A DNA stretch of 64,000 nt, taken from NCBI RefSeq assembly GCF_014203605.1, contig NZ_JACHJJ010000002.1:62001-126000 (forward strand), given 5' to 3'. Below are positions 60,913 through 64,000 of this stretch, piece by piece. The position numbers and the translations under genes are program-made. The notes under the pieces are model-generated. The model was not told where the DNA came from, searched no databases, and saw only the letters and a program-made list of their open reading frames with translations. This stretch comes from Thiemannella venezuelensis (GTDB taxonomy: Bacteria > Actinomycetota > Actinomycetes > Streptosporangiales > Streptosporangiaceae). Every line of letters starts with the position of its first letter. Positions within the stretch are counted from its first letter, which is position 1.

Positions 60913-61668
60913 TCACCCGGCGGGGGCCCCTCCCGGATCGCGGTGCTCCAGGCTCTCCCGGAGGTTGCGCCGTACCGGGGCGTAGTGGGCCTCGACGGAC
61001 CGGATGAACGCGGAGACGTCGCGGGCGGCGACCGCCCGGGCGATCGCGCGGTGCGCCTCGACCGTCTCCCGCACGGACTCGGAGGTCGTGCCGAGCGAGG
61101 GCGCCACGATGGCGTGCACGTCCCAGAAGGCGGCGGTGAGCTGGGTGAGCAGCTCGTTGCCGAGCGGTTCCAGGAGCAGCAGGTGGAACTCGCGGTCCTG
61201 CTCGATGAAGGACTCGCCCCGGGCGGCGCACTCGGCCATCTGCTCGGCGAGGTCGAGCAGCTCGCCGTGGAGGGACTCGTCGGAGGCGTTGACGATGGAG
61301 GCCGCCATCCCCTGCTCCACGGTCTGGCGGACCTCGACCAGCTCGGACAGGACCCTGAAGTCGTCGGCCCGGCTGAGCAGGCCCCGGAAGGTCAGGCTCT
61401 CCACGAGCGCGGCCAGGGAGAGCCGCCCGACGTAGGTGCCGTGCCCGTGGCGGACCTCGACGATGTCCAGCGCGGTGAGGGTCTTGATCGCCTCACGGAC
61501 GCTGGAGCGGCTCGCGCCGACGGCCTCGCACAGCTCCGCCTCGGTCGGCAGGGCGTCGCCCGGCCCCAGGCGGTTCTGCAGGATGTACTGCTTGATGCGC
61601 TCGGCGACCTCGTGCCGGCGCGGTGTCGCGCCGCGTGACGGTCGCGAGATGGGCGCGATCTCGACCAA
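60913..61668 (-). CDS. GntR/FadR-family regulator
   Basis: A 251-aa FCD-type GntR regulator. Winged helix EVAERIKQYILQNRLGPGDALPTEAELCEAVGASRSSVREAIKTL with wing HGHGTYV; the FCD domain (about 90-240) keeps metal-binding residues in EQDREFHLLLLE and VEAHRAIARAV, ending VEAHYAP. The start appears to be TTG 61668, since no other start codon lies before the helix. Divergent from a peptide-type ABC importer, which it likely represses. Confidence 0.9.
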   Translation of the reverse strand: MVEIAPISRPSRGATPRRHEVAERIKQYILQNRLGPGDALPTEAELCEAVGASRSSVREAIKTLTALDIVEVRHGHGTYVGRLSLAALVESLTFRGLLSRADDFRVLSELVEVRQTVEQGMAASIVNASDESLHGELLDLAEQMAECAARGESFIEQDREFHLLLLEPLGNELLTQLTAAFWDVHAIVAPSLGTTSESVRETVEAHRAIARAVAARDVSAFIRSVEAHYAPVRRNLRESLEHRDPGGAPAG

Positions 61669-61714
61669 CCTCTTGCCCTTCCGTGGGGTGCCCTCTACAT
61701 TCCAACCCTATCGG

Positions 61715-61739
61715 CATCAGACATCAGACGTCATATGAT
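61715..61739 (+). promoter_or_regulatory. Promoter and candidate GntR site before the ABC importer
   Basis: Tandem CATCAGA-CATCAGA (61715-61728) directly precedes a TATGAT -10 (61734-61739) facing the substrate-binding protein gene. ATCA...TGAT symmetry (61723-61739) overlaps it. Position suits control by the divergent GntR protein. Confidence 0.45.
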
Positions 61740-61797
61740 TGCCGTGATTCCCCCCGCGGCCTTCCGAGACGGCCGAGAACGAAGAGGAGTGGACGAC

Positions 61798-63387
61798 GTG
61801 ACCCATCCCACCGCCGTGTCCCTGGACCGCCGAGGCTTCCTGCGGTTCGTCGGGGCGGCGGGCGCCGCCGCCGCGTTCACCGGCTCGCTGGCCGCCTGCT
61901 CCGGTCCGGCCTCGACAGGGAGCGCGGCCCCGGCCGCCGCCGACACCATCGAGGCCGGCATCTCCTACGCCCTGTCCACCGGCTTCGACCCGATGACCTC
62001 CTCCGGCGCGACCCCGGTCGCCGCCAACATGCACGTCTTCGAGGCCCTGTTCGACCTCGACCCGGTGAGCCGCGAGTCCTACGCCGCGCTGGCCGCCGGC
62101 GAGCTGGAGAAGGCCGGCGAGACGACCTACCGGGTCGCGCTCCGGGAGGGCGCGACCTTCCACGACGGCTCGCCGGTGACGGCCGACGACGTGGTCTTCA
62201 GTTTCCGGCGGGTGATGGACCCGGCGAACGCCTCGCTCATGGTGCAGTTCATCCCGTTCGTCGAGAGCGTCGCCGCGACCGGCCCGAAGAGCGTGGAGAT
62301 CAAGCTCAAGTACGCCTTCCCGCTGCTCAAGGAGCGGCTCGCGGTCGTCAAGATCGTGCCCAAGGCGCTCGTGGAGAAGGACGGGACCGCCTTCGACGCC
62401 AGGCCCGTCGGATCCGGGCCGTACCGGCTGGTCGAGGCCACCAAGGAAGACAAGATCGTCTTTGAGCGGTGGGACGAGTACAACGGCACCCGCCCGGCCA
62501 AGGCGAAGAACATGGTCTGGCGGCTGCTGTCCGACCCGTCGGCCCGCGTCACCGCGCTGGAGTCCGGCCGGGTCGCGGTCATCGAGGACGTCCCCTACAT
62601 CGACGTGGAGAAGGTCGCCCGCAAGAGCACGCTGGAGGCCGCCCAGTCCTTCGGCCTGCTCTTCCTCATGTTCAACTGCGCCGAGAAGCCCTTCGACGAC
62701 AAGCGCGTACGGCAGGCGCTGCACTACGCCATCGACACCGAGAAGCTGATCAGGACGGCGATGCTCGGCAACGCCGCCGCGGCCACCGGCTACGTCCAGC
62801 AGACCCACCCGGCCTACGCCGAGGCCGCGACCGTCTACGGCTACGACCCCGAGAAGGCCAAGGCTCTGCTGAAGGAGGCGGGCGTCTCCGGGCTGAAGGT
62901 CACCATGGTGACCACCGACGCCGGCTGGGTGAAGGACGCCGTCCCGGTCATCAAGGAGGGCTGGGACGCCGCCGGCGTGGAGACCACCCTCGACATCGGC
63001 CAGTCCGGCGGGCAGTACACCAACAAGATCGACCCCGGGAAGTTCCAGGTCCTGGTGGCCCCCGGCGATCCGTCGGTCTTCGGCAACGACATGGACCTGC
63101 TGCTGCGCTGGTTCTTCGACGGCCTCTGGCCCGAGAAGCGCTTCCGCTGGAACGGCACCGCCGAGGCGGAGAAGGTCCTGGAGCTGCTCGACGCGGCGGC
63201 GAAGACGGACGACGCGGCCGAGCAGAAGAGGCTCTGGGCCGAGGCGGTCGACATCATCGCCGAGGAGGCCCCGCTTTACCCGATCCTGCACCGCAAGCTG
63301 CCCACCGCCTGGAACGAGAAGAAGCTCACCGGCTTCAGGCCCGTCCCCACCACGGGCCTGTCGTTCCTCGACGTCGGCCTCGCCTGA
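61798..63387 (+). CDS. Tat-exported lipoprotein, ABC substrate-binding protein (family 5)
   Basis: A 529-aa peptide/nickel-type solute-binding protein, GTG 61798 8 nt after AGGAG. The leader has a twin-arginine motif (DRRGFLRFVG) and a lipobox (LAAC, Cys about 37), so it should be exported folded by Tat and lipid-anchored. SBP_bac_5 features: FEALFDLD, VALREGATFHDGSPVTADDVVFSFRRVMDP, VGSGPYRL, VRQALHYAIDTEKLI. Ligand is likely an oligopeptide or glycoside; the divergent GntR and ROK regulators hint at a sugar-linked ligand. Confidence 0.92.
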   Translation: MTHPTAVSLDRRGFLRFVGAAGAAAAFTGSLAACSGPASTGSAAPAAADTIEAGISYALSTGFDPMTSSGATPVAANMHVFEALFDLDPVSRESYAALAAGELEKAGETTYRVALREGATFHDGSPVTADDVVFSFRRVMDPANASLMVQFIPFVESVAATGPKSVEIKLKYAFPLLKERLAVVKIVPKALVEKDGTAFDARPVGSGPYRLVEATKEDKIVFERWDEYNGTRPAKAKNMVWRLLSDPSARVTALESGRVAVIEDVPYIDVEKVARKSTLEAAQSFGLLFLMFNCAEKPFDDKRVRQALHYAIDTEKLIRTAMLGNAAAATGYVQQTHPAYAEAATVYGYDPEKAKALLKEAGVSGLKVTMVTTDAGWVKDAVPVIKEGWDAAGVETTLDIGQSGGQYTNKIDPGKFQVLVAPGDPSVFGNDMDLLLRWFFDGLWPEKRFRWNGTAEAEKVLELLDAAAKTDDAAEQKRLWAEAVDIIAEEAPLYPILHRKLPTAWNEKKLTGFRPVPTTGLSFLDVGLA

Positions 63388-63485
63388 TCCGCACGACCGG
63401 CCCGATCCGCGTGATCCGCCCATCCGCGTGATCCACCGCTCCCGGCCGGTCCGCCCGCTGATCCGCCCGCGACGAGAAAGACACC

Positions 63486-64000
63486 ATGTCCGCGTTTCTA
63501 CGACTGGCCGCGAGACGGCTGGCGACCCTGCCGCTCATGCTGGCCGGGGTCACCCTGCTCGTCTTCGTCGTCCTGCAGTTCTCGCCGAACGACCCGGCCT
63601 ACAACGCGCTCGGCGAGAGCGCGAGTCCCGAGGCCCGGGCGGCCTACGCGCAGGCGCACGGGCTGAACGACCCGCTCCCGCTGCGGTACGCGCGGTTCCT
63701 CGGGCAACTGGCGCAGGGCGACCTCGGCCACACCGCCCCGCCGGCCGCCCCGGTGGCCGACCGCATCGCCACGGCCTTCCCGCTGACCGTGCAGCTCACC
63801 CTGCTCGGGCTCGTGCTCGCGGTCGCCGGAGCCCTCGCCCTCGGCATCACCGGCGCGCTCTTCCGCGACCGCTGGCCCGACCAGCTGACCCGGCTGCTCT
63901 CGATCGCGGGCGTGGCGGTGCCGTCCTTCTGGCTCGGCATCCTGCTGATCCAGGAGTTCGCGCTCGGCGCCGGGCTCTTCCCGACCGGCGGCTACGTCAA
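63486..64000 (+). CDS. ABC transporter permease, DppB type (partial)
   Basis: The first 171 codons of a permease cut off by the window end. Start ATG 63486 after GAGAAAG. First helix LPLMLAGVTLLVFVVLQFSPNDPA, then the periplasmic part with AHGLNDPLPLRYARFLGQLAQGDLGH, the typical DppB/OppB segment, and three more helices (LTVQLTLLGLVLAVAGALAL, VAVPSFWLGILLI). It follows the binding-protein gene by 98 nt. DppC- and ATPase-type genes are expected beyond the edge. Confidence 0.93.
   Translation, partial: MSAFLRLAARRLATLPLMLAGVTLLVFVVLQFSPNDPAYNALGESASPEARAAYAQAHGLNDPLPLRYARFLGQLAQGDLGHTAPPAAPVADRIATAFPLTVQLTLLGLVLAVAGALALGITGALFRDRWPDQLTRLLSIAGVAVPSFWLGILLIQEFALGAGLFPTGGYV

Overview
The window is very GC-rich, densely coded DNA with many GTG starts, 4-base GTGA/ATGA overlaps, leaderless-looking promoters, and families typical of Actinobacteria: an SigL-type ECF sigma factor, a CYP51 locus arranged as in mycobacteria, IdeR-like and KstR-like boxes, a Tat-exported lipoprotein and a mycothiol-reductase-like DsbA protein. 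A soil actinomycete, perhaps Streptosporangiales or a relative, fits best; that placement is inference. No rRNA, tRNA, transposase, phage gene or CRISPR array was seen, and no gene-free stretch exceeds 300 bases.

Layout. 1-6.1 kb: a zinc-motif TetR regulator divergent from a small membrane protein; an MFS exporter behind an iron box; a divergent amidohydrolase/glutamine synthetase pair (a split FluG); a DsbA-like protein. 6.2-11.5 kb: a VapBC-type toxin-antitoxin pair whose toxin lacks a nearby stop, a macrodomain protein, a secreted S37 peptidase, an ArsR-SRPBCC operon and a GH25 muramidase. 11.7-21.1 kb: a P450/dehydrogenase locus matching the gene content of M. tuberculosis Rv0760c-Rv0771 (TetR, CYP123-like, SDR, CYP51-like, ferredoxin, NTF2-like; then ALDH, SDR, beta-hydroxyacid dehydrogenase, CMD). 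It is tied together by an 18-bp palindrome lying over the GTG starts of both the TetR and ALDH genes. 21.3-28.9 kb: NAD-dependent DNA ligase, a NarL-type two-component system, an Lnt-like N-acyltransferase, a hydrolase and an SDR.

28.9-35.1 kb: the most unusual block. An SigL-like sigma factor with a minimal zinc anti-sigma factor lies divergent from an SigL-type promoter (TGAACC-N16-CGTAC). That promoter precedes a lipoprotein with secreted repeats, a DUF4142 protein, a Gln-rich DUF1996 protein, a membrane protein whose four histidines have the NADPH-oxidase/ferric-reductase spacing (14 and 13), and a NuoF-ferredoxin fusion. Together they could carry electrons from NADH across the membrane to cell-surface proteins.

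35.1-43.9 kb: RidA, an ArsR-type regulator divergent from an MFS exporter, a hydrolase, a GMC alcohol oxidase-ALDH operon, and two secreted proteins, one a metallopeptidase homologue that has lost its HExxH motif. 44.0-50.2 kb: 4-hydroxybenzoate/protocatechuate catabolism (IclR regulator, pobA-pcaH-pcaG-pcaL) followed by an ALDH. 50.2-55.3 kb: a secreted protein behind a long perfect inverted repeat that covers its ribosome binding site, a membrane-anchored phosphodiesterase-fold protein, a dehydrogenase/SDR pair behind a perfect KstR-consensus box, and a PucR regulator. 55.3-64.0 kb: an AI-2E-type membrane protein, a hemerythrin-like protein, a PRC-barrel/DUF2382 stress protein, GNAT, ROK and GntR regulators, and the first two genes of a peptide-type ABC importer that runs off the end of the window.
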